Assembly (NCBI GenBank): GCA_937910975.1
Contig: CALEMZ010000467.1
Coordinates: 1-5,229, forward strand
Direction: 5' to 3'
Origin: an uncultured Pseudorhodobacter sp.
GTDB taxonomy: Bacteria > Pseudomonadota > Alphaproteobacteria > Rhodobacterales > Rhodobacteraceae
Length of the DNA: 5,229 nt
How positions within the stretch are numbered: position 1 is the first letter of the stretch; each line of letters opens with the position of its first letter. The position numbers and the translations under genes are program-made. The notes below the pieces were generated by a model. The model worked only from the letters and a program-made list of their open reading frames with translations, searched no databases and was not told where the DNA came from. Shown here in pieces: positions 1 through 5,229 of the stretch.

Positions 1-2
1 AC

Positions 3-350
3 TCCAAGAATCTATTCAAAACACTTTGTCAAAATCCAAATGCGATTCCCCTGATCGCGGCGGCCTTGGTCGTTGCGCCGGTTCAGGCGGTCGCAGGGGA
101 TGGGCTGGTCGGCGGCATTGTTGGCGGTATCATCGGCGGGGTCATCGTGAACGAGGCCAACAAGAAACGCAGTAGCCCCCAGCGCAAAACTACGCGGTCT
201 TCGGCCTCTTCCAGCCAGCGCGAGGCGAACCGAGAGGTTCAGGTTGCACTGAACTACTTCGGCTTGGGAAATGTTGGCGCCGCAGGTGAGGCAGCCGGAT
301 CAAGTTGGTGCGGTCGAGAGGACTCGGTACTTCTCAGCAACACTCAATAA
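3..350 (+). pseudogene. N-terminal half of a split periplasmic peptidoglycan-binding-domain protein (5' end outside window)
   Basis: The frame is open from the left window edge, so the true start lies upstream; the TTG at 66 would fall inside the signal peptide and is not a credible start. The visible sequence has a basic/polar N-region, a hydrophobic stretch (IPLIAAALVVAPVQAVAG) and an AVA|GD-type cleavage site, so export by Sec is likely. A glycine/isoleucine-rich segment (GGIVGGIIGGVIV) follows, then a Lys/Arg/Ser-rich linker and REANREVQVALNYFG (codons up to 263). That last motif looks like the first helix of a PG_binding_1 domain. After 263 the family resemblance ends, and the frame continues through 28 unrelated codons, including the antisense tRNA repeat at 306-326, to TAA at 348-350. 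The missing part of the domain (FPVGTPDG…) is on the opposite strand starting near 2611. I infer that this is the 5' half of that gene and that neither half makes a complete protein. Confidence 0.72.
306..326. repeat. Distal attachment-site copy (attL-like), 21-bp direct repeat of the tRNA-Leu 3' end
   Basis: This 21-bp stretch is identical to 1310-1330, which is the antisense of the tRNA-Leu 3' end: the CCA, the discriminator A, the 3' acceptor strand, the 3' T-stem strand and part of the T-loop. Only this piece of a tRNA is present here, and the flanking bases do not continue the tRNA. That pattern is the usual trace of a tyrosine-recombinase element integrated at the 3' end of a tRNA gene, leaving a displaced copy of the end at the far side. 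Confidence 0.85.
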
Positions 351-377
351 ACGCTTGTTTTTATGGACATAACACCT

Positions 378-412
378 AAAAACGGTACAAGGATTTAGAA
401 ATAATGGTACAA
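378..412 (+). repeat. Left pair of 22-bp-phased repeats, probable integrase arm-type sites
   Basis: Copy one is AAAAACGGTACAAG at 378-391 and copy two is AATGGTACAA at 403-412, with one mismatch in the shared core. The cores are 22 bp apart, about two helical turns, so both would face the same side of the DNA. A pair with the same core, orientation and spacing lies at 1219-1252. Paired short repeats inboard of each att core are typical of arm-type binding sites of tyrosine integrases. The second copy ends two bases before the integrase ATG at 415, so binding here could also repress the integrase gene. Confidence 0.6.
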
Positions 413-1218
413 ACATGGCTATTGCATCATACTTAAGACGCACCTCAGACCGTGGCAATTTCAGCTACAGAAGGGCCGTGCCAGAGGATTGCAGACCATT
501 TTGGGGCAAACGAGAACACAAAGAGTCACTGAAAACCAAGAGCCACCCCGAAGCATTAAGGCGTGCAGCACAGGTGAACACTACCTTCGATACCAAGGTT
601 GCTCGGATCAGACAGATGAACTCTGGTTTTGTACTGCCAACAGACCAGCAAATACAGGAAGCCAAGGACATCTTACTTAGAGAAGGTATACACCCCCAAC
701 AAATACCCCGAAACAAGGCAGAGGCTGACAAATTCTTTGAACGTCAAGAGGAATGGTCTGGTCAATATCTAGACGCCGTCGATACGAAGAATGGGTATAA
801 TTCGGATGGAACAATCTGGACCACATATCATGAGAACAAGAAAAGTCCGTATTTTGCCGCCCATGAAATTCTCAAGGCCCGCCAGACAGCATCAATAGTC
901 CCAACGCTGGCTGAGGCCACAGACAATTACCTCAAAGTGAATGCTGAGAAGGCAACCAGAACACCACACAACCAACACAAGCACGAACAGAGGGTCAGAC
1001 GTGCTGTAGCCCAACTAGGGCCGCTGGACACAACGGTGGCTGACTACAATCGCCTGAAGGCAAGGCAGCATAAAGAGACCTTACCCAATAGCAGCCCCCA
1101 GCACACCAAACTACAGGGCTTAAAGTTCGTGGCTAACCAAGGGCGGGCTAGAGAACGAATCTCCGGCGGCTGTGTTCCATCTCGATACCCAAGGACAAAT
1201 TCCACTTTAAGACGCGTC

Positions 1219-1252
1219 AAAAACGGTACAAGAAATTCACAAAAACGGTACA
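1219..1252 (+). repeat. Right pair of 22-bp-phased repeats, probable integrase arm-type sites
   Basis: AAAAACGGTACAAG at 1219-1232 is identical to the copy at 378-391, and AAAAACGGTACA at 1241-1252 is a second copy exactly 22 bp on. The pair ends 57 bp before the att core at 1310, while the left pair starts 51 bp after its core, so the element ends are similarly organised. All four copies have the same orientation. The match in sequence, phase and distance favours integrase arm sites over chance. Confidence 0.62.
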
Positions 1253-1309
1253 TAGGCCAACAAATATGCGGCTACAAATCCCTTATTTATATGATTTTTT
1301 GGGGTAAAG

Positions 1310-1330
1310 TGGTGCGGTCGAGAGGACTCG
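1310..1330. repeat. Proximal attachment-site copy (attR-like) inside the tRNA-Leu 3' end
   Basis: This is the second copy of the 21-bp direct repeat at 306-326. It overlaps the 3' end of the tRNA-Leu, from the T-loop through the encoded CCA, so integration leaves an intact tRNA. The crossover should lie within these 21 bp. Confidence 0.85.
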
Positions 1331-1396
1331 AACCTCCACGGGTGTTACCCCACAGCGACCTCAACGCTGCGCGTCTACCAATTCCGCCACGACCGC
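1310..1396 (-). tRNA. tRNA-Leu (anticodon GAG)
   Basis: Read on the - strand, this 87-nt stretch folds as a complete class II tRNA. The acceptor is GCGGTCG (1396-1390) paired with CGACCGC (1320-1314), followed by the discriminator A (1313) and an encoded CCA (1312-1310). The anticodon arm is CAGCG–TTGAGGT–CGCTG, giving anticodon GAG, which reads CUC and CUU leucine codons. A long variable arm (TGGGGTAACACCCG) marks the leucine class. The T-arm is GGAGG–TTCGAGT–CCTCT with one terminal G·U pair. All stems are intact, so it should be functional despite hosting the element remnant. It lies about 150 bp downstream of the split gene half on the same strand. Confidence 0.96.
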
Positions 1397-1414
1397 ACTG
1401 TCCTGACCAGCGGC

Positions 1415-1443
1415 GTCATAGCGAAGCCCGCGGCAGACCTCAA
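1415..1443 (-). promoter_or_regulatory. Candidate promoter of tRNA-Leu
   Basis: On the - strand a TTGAGG (1443-1438) and a TATGAC (1420-1415) are separated by exactly 17 bp and sit 18 bp ahead of the first tRNA base. This is the expected placement for a housekeeping sigma-factor promoter with a short leader. Both hexamers are imperfect, so this is a candidate only. Confidence 0.42.
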
Positions 1444-1546
1444 GATCAATTTTGTATCTTTGGTGCGTAAATGCGCTGCGGAGAGGGACAAAAAGAAACC
1501 AGCGCAAAAGCAAGCCCTGCGATGGCAGTTTTGTATGGGGCCAAGG

Positions 1547-2635
1547 TTACGGATTTACCGTGCTTCCGGGCACCACAAAGGACGGCAGCGTCGAGGCCGA
1601 CACCGGCGCCCCGGGTACAGTAGCACCGGGCAAGCTGCGCCCTGCGGCGGAGTAGGCGGCCAGCCGGACTAGGGCGGCGCGATCGAACATGCCGGGGGCA
1701 AAGACCAGCGTTGTACCATCAGACCCGGCAGAATAGCTGTGATCAAACCATGGCAGCGACAAATCTGTGCGTTGCGCCGCGCCAATACCCGCAGCCAGAT
1801 GATGGCCCATCAACTCGGCATAAGCGGCCTCACCCACCACTGTCAGGATCAGCGCCGATCCGATAGCCACATCCATGTTATCCGTCACATAGCCCACTCC
1901 GAGGCAAATTTTCGCCGTGCCCGCCAATTGCGCCGGGGCCATGCCGGAGGCCAGCACGAAGCCGGACACGTCCTGCATCACCTCTTCGCGCGACTTCAGT
2001 GACAGCGCCGAGACATACTCCTTCATCGCCGGGCCAAAGCCTTCGCATTGCTGGGTGATTTGTTGTGGCGTAAAGCCAGAAACCTTGGACACATGGTCCT
2101 CACTTTGTGCGATTGCATAGGTGCGGGCAAGGCAGAACTGCTCCGATAGGGTAAAGGCCGGGTCAGTCATGGTGACTTGGGTGACAAAGCCGCCGTTCGA
2201 ATTGGTGACCAACGACACTTTGTTGCAAAGGCTGGCCAGCGAGACCTGCGCAGCACCCTGCCCCATAAAGGACGGCAAGCCCGTGACGCCCGATGCCGCA
2301 GCACTGAATTGCGGCACGGCCCCGGCGACAGTCCCGGTTCCGGCTGCGGTCATTTGCCCGCCCTGAGACGGAACACCCAGTTTTTCATCGCGATAGGCAA
2401 ACAAAAGCCCCTTGGTGCCGCGCGGATCGGTGGCTATCTGTTGTGCTGTCAGCGCCCCGCCCGCCTGCGCGCGATAGAAAGACTGCACCAGCAGCTCTTG
2501 CTCCCAGCTATTAAGTGTGCCGGTGGGCGCAAAGCCCAGCAATGCTTGATACTGCGAAATCGCCCCACGCGATCTTGGTCCAAGCGCCCCATCCGGGGTG
2601 CCGACAGGAAAACCTCGCTTCACGCGTTGAGGCAT
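1547..2635 (-). pseudogene. C-terminal part of the split peptidoglycan-binding-domain protein
   Basis: The open frame starts at ATG 2635 on the - strand and has 362 codons. Its first seven residues (MPQRVKR) look accidental. From residue 8 it reads GFPVGTPDGALGPRSRGAISQYQALLGF, the second half of a PG_binding_1-type repeat. A helical segment (about 42-85), a Gly/Ala-rich linker (about 91-120) and a longer C-terminal domain follow, with four cysteines at about 137, 168, 197 and 244 that could form disulfides in the periplasm. I recall this layout from Rhodobacteraceae proteins annotated only as peptidoglycan-binding domain-containing; the role of the C-terminal domain is unknown. The first domain helix and the signal peptide are missing and are found at 3-263 on the other strand. 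Only a weak GTGAG precedes the ATG, so any product would be cytoplasmic and incomplete. The C-terminal coding sequence has no internal stop, which suggests recent disruption. Confidence 0.75.
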
Positions 2636-2666
2636 CTACTCACGCAGCCATGGTGAAGAATCATGC

Positions 2667-2690
2667 TGCGCCGTCAGCCCATGACGCGCA
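2667..2690. repeat. Bulged hairpin in the intergenic region
   Basis: TGCG-C-CGTCA and TGACG-CGCA form a 9-bp stem with one bulged C and a 5-base loop. No T-run follows on the + strand. On the - strand a mildly T-containing stretch follows but no clear tract, so terminator function is not shown. Confidence 0.35.
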
Positions 2691-2712
2691 ATGATTTGCA
2701 CAACTAAGGCTG

Positions 2713-2754
2713 TTTTCCTGCAATTGCCTGTGGCAATTGCCCAATTTTCCTGCA
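2713..2754. promoter_or_regulatory. Candidate operator: two GCAATTGC palindromes inside a direct repeat
   Basis: TTTTCCTGCA occurs at 2713-2722 and again at 2745-2754, 32 bp apart (about three helical turns). Between and overlapping them are GCAATTGCC (2720-2728) and the perfect 10-bp palindrome GGCAATTGCC (2732-2741), 13 bp apart. The cluster is about 115-155 bp upstream of the ATPase start. Such nested symmetry suggests a dimeric or oligomeric regulator of the transporter operon, but I cannot name the regulator. Confidence 0.4.
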
Positions 2755-2855
2755 TTTACGCAAATTCATCCCGAATATCGGAAGGGGAGTTGCCATAGCA
2801 CTGACATTTCGTTTTAGTTATATCAACAAGAGTGCAGGGACCTGCCGGAACGATC

Positions 2856-2861
2856 AGGGAG
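2856..2861 (+). promoter_or_regulatory. Ribosome-binding site that sets the ATPase start
   Basis: AGGGAG lies six bases before GTG 2868. The alternative upstream GTG at 2832 has no comparable site, so 2868 is preferred. Confidence 0.7.
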
Positions 2862-2867
2862 ATACGG

Positions 2868-3971
2868 GTGATCAATCAACCCCAGAACGACGGTTTCGTC
2901 GTCTTCGATCATGTACAGAAAAGCTATGATGGGGAAGTGCTGGTCGTTAAAGACCTGAACCTGTCGATCGGTAAAGGCGAATTTCTGACGCTGCTTGGGC
3001 CGTCGGGCTCTGGCAAAACCACGTGCCTAATGATGCTGGCCGGGTTTGAAACAGCGACCCATGGCGATATCCGCCTTGATGGGCGTCCGATCAATTCGGT
3101 CCCGCCGCACAAGCGCGGCATTGGCATGGTGTTTCAGAACTACGCTTTGTTTCCGCATATGACCGTGGGTGAAAACCTGTCTTTCCCGCTCGAAGTGCGC
3201 GGCATGGGCAAGGATGAACGTGAAGCCAAGGTCAAGCGTGCGCTGGATATGGTGCAGATGTTTTCTTTCATCAACCGCCGTCCCGCCCAGCTTTCGGGAG
3301 GCCAGCAGCAGCGTATCGCGCTTGCCCGCGCTTTGGTCTTCGATCCCAGCCTTGTCTTGATGGATGAACCCCTGGGTGCGCTAGACAAGCAGTTGCGCGA
3401 GCATATGCAGTTCGAGATCAAGCACTTGCATGAATCACTTGGTATTACCGTGGTTTACGTAACCCACGATCAGGGCGAGGCGCTGACAATGAGCGACCGC
3501 GTGGCGGTGTTCAACGATGGCCGCATCCAGCAGCTCGCCCCGCCGGATGAGCTTTATGAGCGCCCGCAGAACGCTTTTGTGGCGCAGTTTATCGGTGAGA
3601 ATAACAAGCTTGAAGGCGTGGTCGAAAGCATTTCCGGTGACAAGACCACCGTGCGCTTGCCTACGGGGGAGCTGATCGCAGCAACGGCGGTGAATGTGAC
3701 CACCAAGGGTCAAAAAGCCCTCGTGTCGATCCGCCCCGAGCGTGTGGAATTCAAGGCAGAGATGATGCCTGAAGGGGCAGCCACGATTGATGCCGAAGTG
3801 CTGGAATTCATCTATATGGGTGATTTGTTCCGCACGCGGCTTCGGGTGGCTGGTCACGATGATTTCGTCATCAAGTCCCGTAATACGCAGGGCCAGACCA
3901 TGTTGCGGCCCGGCGAAAAGATCAAGATCGGTTGGGCGTCAAGCGATGCGCGCGCGCTCGACCCATCCTGA
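2868..3971 (+). CDS. ABC transporter ATP-binding protein, PotA-like (polyamine-type uptake)
   Basis: A 367-residue ATPase expected on the cytoplasmic face of an uptake transporter, using ATP hydrolysis to drive import of the solute delivered by the binding protein encoded next. All nucleotide-binding motifs are visible: Walker A GPSGSGKT (44-51), Q-loop Q90 in MVFQNYALFPHMTV, signature LSGGQ (142-146), Walker B VLMDE (163-167) with catalytic E167, D-loop GALD (170-173) and H-switch H200. Residues from about 248 to the end, including SIRPERVEF (about 287-295), form a TOBE-type C-terminal domain, typical of the PotA/MalK/CysA group. The length is normal for PotA-like proteins. GTG 2868 is chosen because of the AGGGAG six bases upstream; starting at GTG 2832 would add 12 residues unlike the family. 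The neighbouring PotD/PotF-like gene supports a polyamine-type substrate, but opines or other small cationic solutes cannot be excluded. It is probably the first gene of the operon. Confidence 0.93.
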   Translation: MINQPQNDGFVVFDHVQKSYDGEVLVVKDLNLSIGKGEFLTLLGPSGSGKTTCLMMLAGFETATHGDIRLDGRPINSVPPHKRGIGMVFQNYALFPHMTVGENLSFPLEVRGMGKDEREAKVKRALDMVQMFSFINRRPAQLSGGQQQRIALARALVFDPSLVLMDEPLGALDKQLREHMQFEIKHLHESLGITVVYVTHDQGEALTMSDRVAVFNDGRIQQLAPPDELYERPQNAFVAQFIGENNKLEGVVESISGDKTTVRLPTGELIAATAVNVTTKGQKALVSIRPERVEFKAEMMPEGAATIDAEVLEFIYMGDLFRTRLRVAGHDDFVIKSRNTQGQTMLRPGEKIKIGWASSDARALDPS

Positions 3972-3985
3972 ACCCATCGCTGGCG

Positions 3986-4004
3986 GGTCACTCCGCTGGT
4001 GACC
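3986..4004 (+). repeat. Intercistronic hairpin between ATPase and binding-protein genes
   Basis: GGTCAC (3986-3991) and GTGACC (3999-4004) form a perfect 6-bp stem with a 7-base loop in the 65-bp gap between the two genes. An A-run, not a T-run, follows, so it is not an intrinsic terminator. Its place suggests an RNA processing or stabilising element that lets the binding protein be made in excess of the ATPase; this is inference. Confidence 0.45.
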
Positions 4005-4021
4005 AAAAAACCAAGTTTAAC

Positions 4022-4027
4022 AGGGAG
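4022..4027 (+). promoter_or_regulatory. Ribosome-binding site of the binding-protein gene
   Basis: AGGGAG lies nine bases before ATG 4037. This start places a good signal peptide at the N-terminus, whereas an in-frame upstream start at 3932 would bury it behind 35 unrelated residues overlapping the ATPase gene. Confidence 0.75.
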
Positions 4028-4036
4028 TCTATCAGT

Positions 4037-5107
4037 ATGAAGAGAACACTTATCCTTTCCACAGCACTGACCGCAGTGTCCTTTGCCGCTTCGGCACAAG
4101 AGGTTGTGATCGTGTCTTGGGGTGGCGCTTATGGCGTGAGCCAGGTTGAGGCCTATAACAAGCCTTTCACCGCTGAAACCGGTATCAAGACCACGATGGT
4201 TGATGCTGATAATCCAGTGACTCCGATCAAGGCTCAGGTCGAAGCTGGCAATGTCACTATTGACGTGGCCGATATCGAACTGTCCGACGCTGTGCGCCTA
4301 TGCGACGAAGGCATGCTTGAAATCATCGATCACGCAGCTTTGCCTGCGGCCCCGGACGGTACGCCGGCAACCGAAGATTTCATTGACGGCGCTTTGATGT
4401 CTGAATGCGCTGTTGCAAACATCGTATGGTCCACGGTTGTGGCCTATGACAGCAGCAAAGTAACCGGCGCTGAAACGATCGCCGACTTCTTTGACCTGGC
4501 AAAGATTCCAGGCAAGCGCGGGCTTCGCAAGGGTGCAAAGGCAAACTTGGAAATGGCGCTGATGGCTGACGGTGTTCCTGCCGGCGAAGTCTATGCCGCG
4601 CTGAGCACCCCTGAAGGTGTTGACCGTGCGTTTGCCATGCTCGACACAATCAAGGCCGACACCGTTTGGTGGGAAGCAGGCGCGCAGCCTCCGCAGTTGT
4701 TGGCTGATGGCGAAGTTGCAATGACCACCGGCTATAACGGTCGTATCTTTAACGCCGCTATTGGCGAAAATATGCCGTTTGAAATCATGTGGGATGGCCA
4801 GATCATGGACTTCGATCTGTTCGTGGTCCCGAAAGGTGCTCCGAACAAAGAAAACGCAATGAAGTACATCGCATTTGCGACCGACACCCAGCGTCTGGCG
4901 GATCAAGCCAAGTACATCTCCTACGGTCCGGCACGTAAGTCCTCGGCTCCGTTGGTTGGTCTGTACCAGGACGGCAAAACCGAAATGGGCCCACATATGC
5001 CAACATCGGAAGCCAATTTGGCGAATGCTCTGGTCAACAACTTCGAATTCTGGGCTGACCGGGATGTTGAGTTGAACGAGCGTTTCAACGCTTGGTTGCT
5101 ACAGTAA
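4037..5107 (+). CDS. ABC transporter periplasmic substrate-binding protein, PotD/PotF-like
   Basis: A 356-residue secreted solute-binding protein. The Sec signal peptide is residues 1-20 (MKRTLILSTALTAVSFAASA), with cleavage likely before Q21 (ASA|QEV); there is no lipobox cysteine, so the mature protein should be free in the periplasm. The mature start EVVIVSWGGAYG and the block WWEAGAQPPQLLADGEVA (211-228), followed by YNGR (233-236), are characteristic of the COG0687 spermidine/putrescine-type binding proteins. C89 and C124 could form a disulfide. Near the end, ISYGPARKSSAPL (about 324-336) and a Trp-rich tail are also usual for the group. The gene lies 65 bp after the ATPase gene on the same strand and surely belongs to the same transporter. 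The substrate is not fixed by the sequence; a polyamine is the default, and related binding proteins take other amines or opines. Confidence 0.92.
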   Translation: MKRTLILSTALTAVSFAASAQEVVIVSWGGAYGVSQVEAYNKPFTAETGIKTTMVDADNPVTPIKAQVEAGNVTIDVADIELSDAVRLCDEGMLEIIDHAALPAAPDGTPATEDFIDGALMSECAVANIVWSTVVAYDSSKVTGAETIADFFDLAKIPGKRGLRKGAKANLEMALMADGVPAGEVYAALSTPEGVDRAFAMLDTIKADTVWWEAGAQPPQLLADGEVAMTTGYNGRIFNAAIGENMPFEIMWDGQIMDFDLFVVPKGAPNKENAMKYIAFATDTQRLADQAKYISYGPARKSSAPLVGLYQDGKTEMGPHMPTSEANLANALVNNFEFWADRDVELNERFNAWLLQ

Positions 5108-5116
5108 TCTGACAAA

Positions 5117-5141
5117 GGGGGCGCGGCACTGTCGCGCCCCC
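5117..5141 (+). terminator. Strong GC hairpin after the binding-protein gene (attenuator or mRNA-stabilising stem)
   Basis: GGGGGCGCG (5117-5125) and CGCGCCCCC (5133-5141) form a perfect 9-bp stem with a 7-base loop, starting nine bases after the stop codon. No T-tract follows, so full intrinsic termination is doubtful. In transporter operons such stems after the binding-protein gene often protect that part of the mRNA and reduce expression of the following permease genes. Confidence 0.6.
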
Positions 5142-5190
5142 AACCCAATATACGACCACGAACATTATCTTAAGGTTCCATCAGAGGGCC

Positions 5191-5229
5191 GTGAGAATAA
5201 ACTTTCCAAGCGCATCAGGACAGGACCAC
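5191..5229 (+). CDS. Possible start of the next gene, perhaps a transporter permease (3' end outside window)
   Basis: From GTG 5191 the frame is open to the window edge for 13 codons (MRINFPSASGQDH). GAGGG at 5184-5188 precedes it but is only two bases from the GTG, which is unusually close. The + strand frame starting at 5192 has an immediate stop, and the remaining frame has no standard start codon nearby. Context predicts a permease here because none has appeared yet, but the visible residues are too few to identify a family, and the true start could lie beyond the window. Confidence 0.28.
   Translation, partial: MRINFPSASGQDH

Larger units (their letters stand above)
306..1330. mobile_element. 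Minimal or decayed integrative element in tRNA-Leu(GAG)
   Basis: The 21-bp repeats of the tRNA 3' end (306-326 and 1310-1330) bound a unit of about 1,004 bp. It holds one integrase gene without a catalytic domain, two pairs of short phased repeats near the ends, and no cargo. Its sequence is visibly more A-rich, with many AGA, ACA and AAA codons, than the GC-rich genes around it, which fits horizontal origin. I infer that a larger genomic island or prophage integrated here and later lost its interior, including the 3' part of the integrase. A non-autonomous mini-element mobilised in trans by a related integrase is also possible. Confidence 0.75.
415..1470 (+). pseudogene. Truncated tyrosine-recombinase integrase, catalytic domain missing
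   Basis: The start is ATG at 415; a TAA at 370-372 closes the frame upstream. No good ribosome-binding site is close (AAGGA at 389-393 is about 21 bases away). Residues 1-50 (YLRRT…FSYRRAVPEDCRPFWGKRE, then SLKTKSHPEALRRAA) resemble the N-terminal domain of phage-type integrases such as DUF6538 proteins. Residues about 161-230 (TLAEATDNYLKVNAEK … LGPLDTTVADYNRLKARQHKE) resemble a core-binding, SAM-like domain. After about residue 230 (near position 1105) nothing resembles an integrase, and the Arg…His-x-x-Arg…Tyr catalytic signature is absent. The frame then reads through arm repeats, the att core and the tRNA antisense to TAA at 1468-1470, which cannot be native coding sequence. Another frame ends at TAA 1208-1210 just before the right-hand arm repeats (…ENESPAAVFHLDTQGQIPL) and may be the original C-terminus rejoined out of frame after an internal deletion; that is a guess. 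As it stands the product should be inactive. Confidence 0.75.
264..2611. other. Probable inverted segment that splits the peptidoglycan-binding gene
   Basis: The + strand gene ends in …TTC GGC at 258-263. The - strand gene resumes with TTT CCT GTC GGC reading leftwards from 2611. Reversing 264-2611 on paper gives an in-frame …NYFG|FPVGTPDGALG… junction and one open frame of about 441 codons from the window edge to the TAA at 1547-1549. The segment would also carry the tRNA-Leu and the integrative-element remnant. I see no inverted repeats or insertion sequence at either breakpoint, so the mechanism is unknown, and endpoints are good to a few bases only. Alternatives are two diverged copies of the gene each losing a different half, or an assembly chimera. 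Confidence 0.6.
2636..2867. other. Intergenic region ahead of the ABC operon
   Basis: About 230 bp without a convincing gene. It holds a bulged hairpin (2667-2690), a palindrome/direct-repeat cluster (2713-2754), an AT-rich stretch up to 2825, and the ribosome-binding site of the ATPase gene. I could not place a convincing -35/-10 pair: TTGCCA at 2790 has no good partner at 16-18 bp. The left end of the region abuts the proposed inversion breakpoint, so part of it may once have lain downstream of tRNA-Leu. Confidence 0.6.

Noticed and set aside
306..326. A second tRNA-Leu gene at the left
   Set aside because: Only the 3' end of the tRNA is present; the anticodon, D-arm and 5' acceptor are absent, so it is an att-site copy.
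66..350. A complete 94-codon gene starting at TTG 66
   Set aside because: The frame is open to the left edge and the TTG sits in the middle of a signal-peptide hydrophobic core, so the gene begins outside the window.
1044..1253. A 69-codon gene on the - strand
   Set aside because: It overlaps the integrase remnant and the arm repeats, and has no recognisable features or ribosome-binding site.
264..2611. A site-specific phase-variation switch
   Set aside because: No inverted repeats were seen at the breakpoints and no intact invertase lies inside, so a programmed switch is not supported.
2177..2656. A 159-codon gene on the + strand
   Set aside because: It is the antisense shadow of the peptidoglycan-binding gene half, with Arg-rich composition typical of GC-rich shadow frames.
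2650..2694. A 14-codon peptide (MVKNHAAPSAHDAQ) in the intergenic region
   Set aside because: There is no ribosome-binding site, and it overlaps the hairpin at 2667-2690; an ORF this short is expected by chance.
2790..2823. Promoter from TTGCCA (2790) to TTATAT (2818)
   Set aside because: The spacing is 22 bp, and closer candidates for the second hexamer match poorly, so no promoter is called.
4298..4996. A 232-codon gene on the - strand
   Set aside because: It lies entirely antisense to the well-supported binding-protein gene and shows no family features.

Overview
The window looks like chromosomal DNA of an alphaproteobacterium, most likely of the Rhodobacteraceae/Roseobacter group. The basis is GC-rich coding sequence, a Rhodobacterales-type periplasmic peptidoglycan-binding-domain protein, an alphaproteobacterial-style tRNA-Leu, and a polyamine-type ABC transporter with the ATPase gene ahead of the binding-protein gene. 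This is judged by eye from the sequence, with no database search.

Left half (1 to about 2640): a rearranged, decayed locus. A secreted peptidoglycan-binding-domain protein gene is broken in two. Its N-terminal half (signal peptide, glycine-rich segment and first helix of the binding domain) lies on the + strand at the left edge and stops matching after position 263. Its C-terminal half lies on the - strand from about 2611 down to 1547. Flipping the segment 264-2611 on paper joins the halves in frame (…NYFG + FPVGTPDG…). Inside that segment is a roughly 1-kb remnant of an integrative element. A 21-bp direct repeat of the tRNA 3' end bounds it (306-326 and 1310-1330). It carries paired short repeats with 22-bp spacing near each end, probable integrase arm sites, and one integrase gene that keeps its N-terminal domains but lacks the catalytic domain. 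An apparently intact tRNA-Leu(GAG) with a plausible promoter is the target site.

Middle (2636-2867): an intergenic region with a bulged hairpin and a cluster of palindromes inside a direct repeat, a candidate operator for the downstream operon.

Right half (2868-5229): the start of an ABC uptake operon. A PotA-like ATPase (GTG start) is followed, after 65 bp holding a perfect hairpin, by a secreted PotD/PotF-like binding protein. A strong GC hairpin follows, and then a possible start of the next gene, probably a permease. The binding protein would capture a polyamine-like solute in the periplasm and the ATPase would drive import through permeases that should lie just outside the window.

I do not see a new defence or regulatory system. 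The most notable content is the split and inverted gene and the minimal tRNA-Leu element with phased arm-site pairs at both ends.
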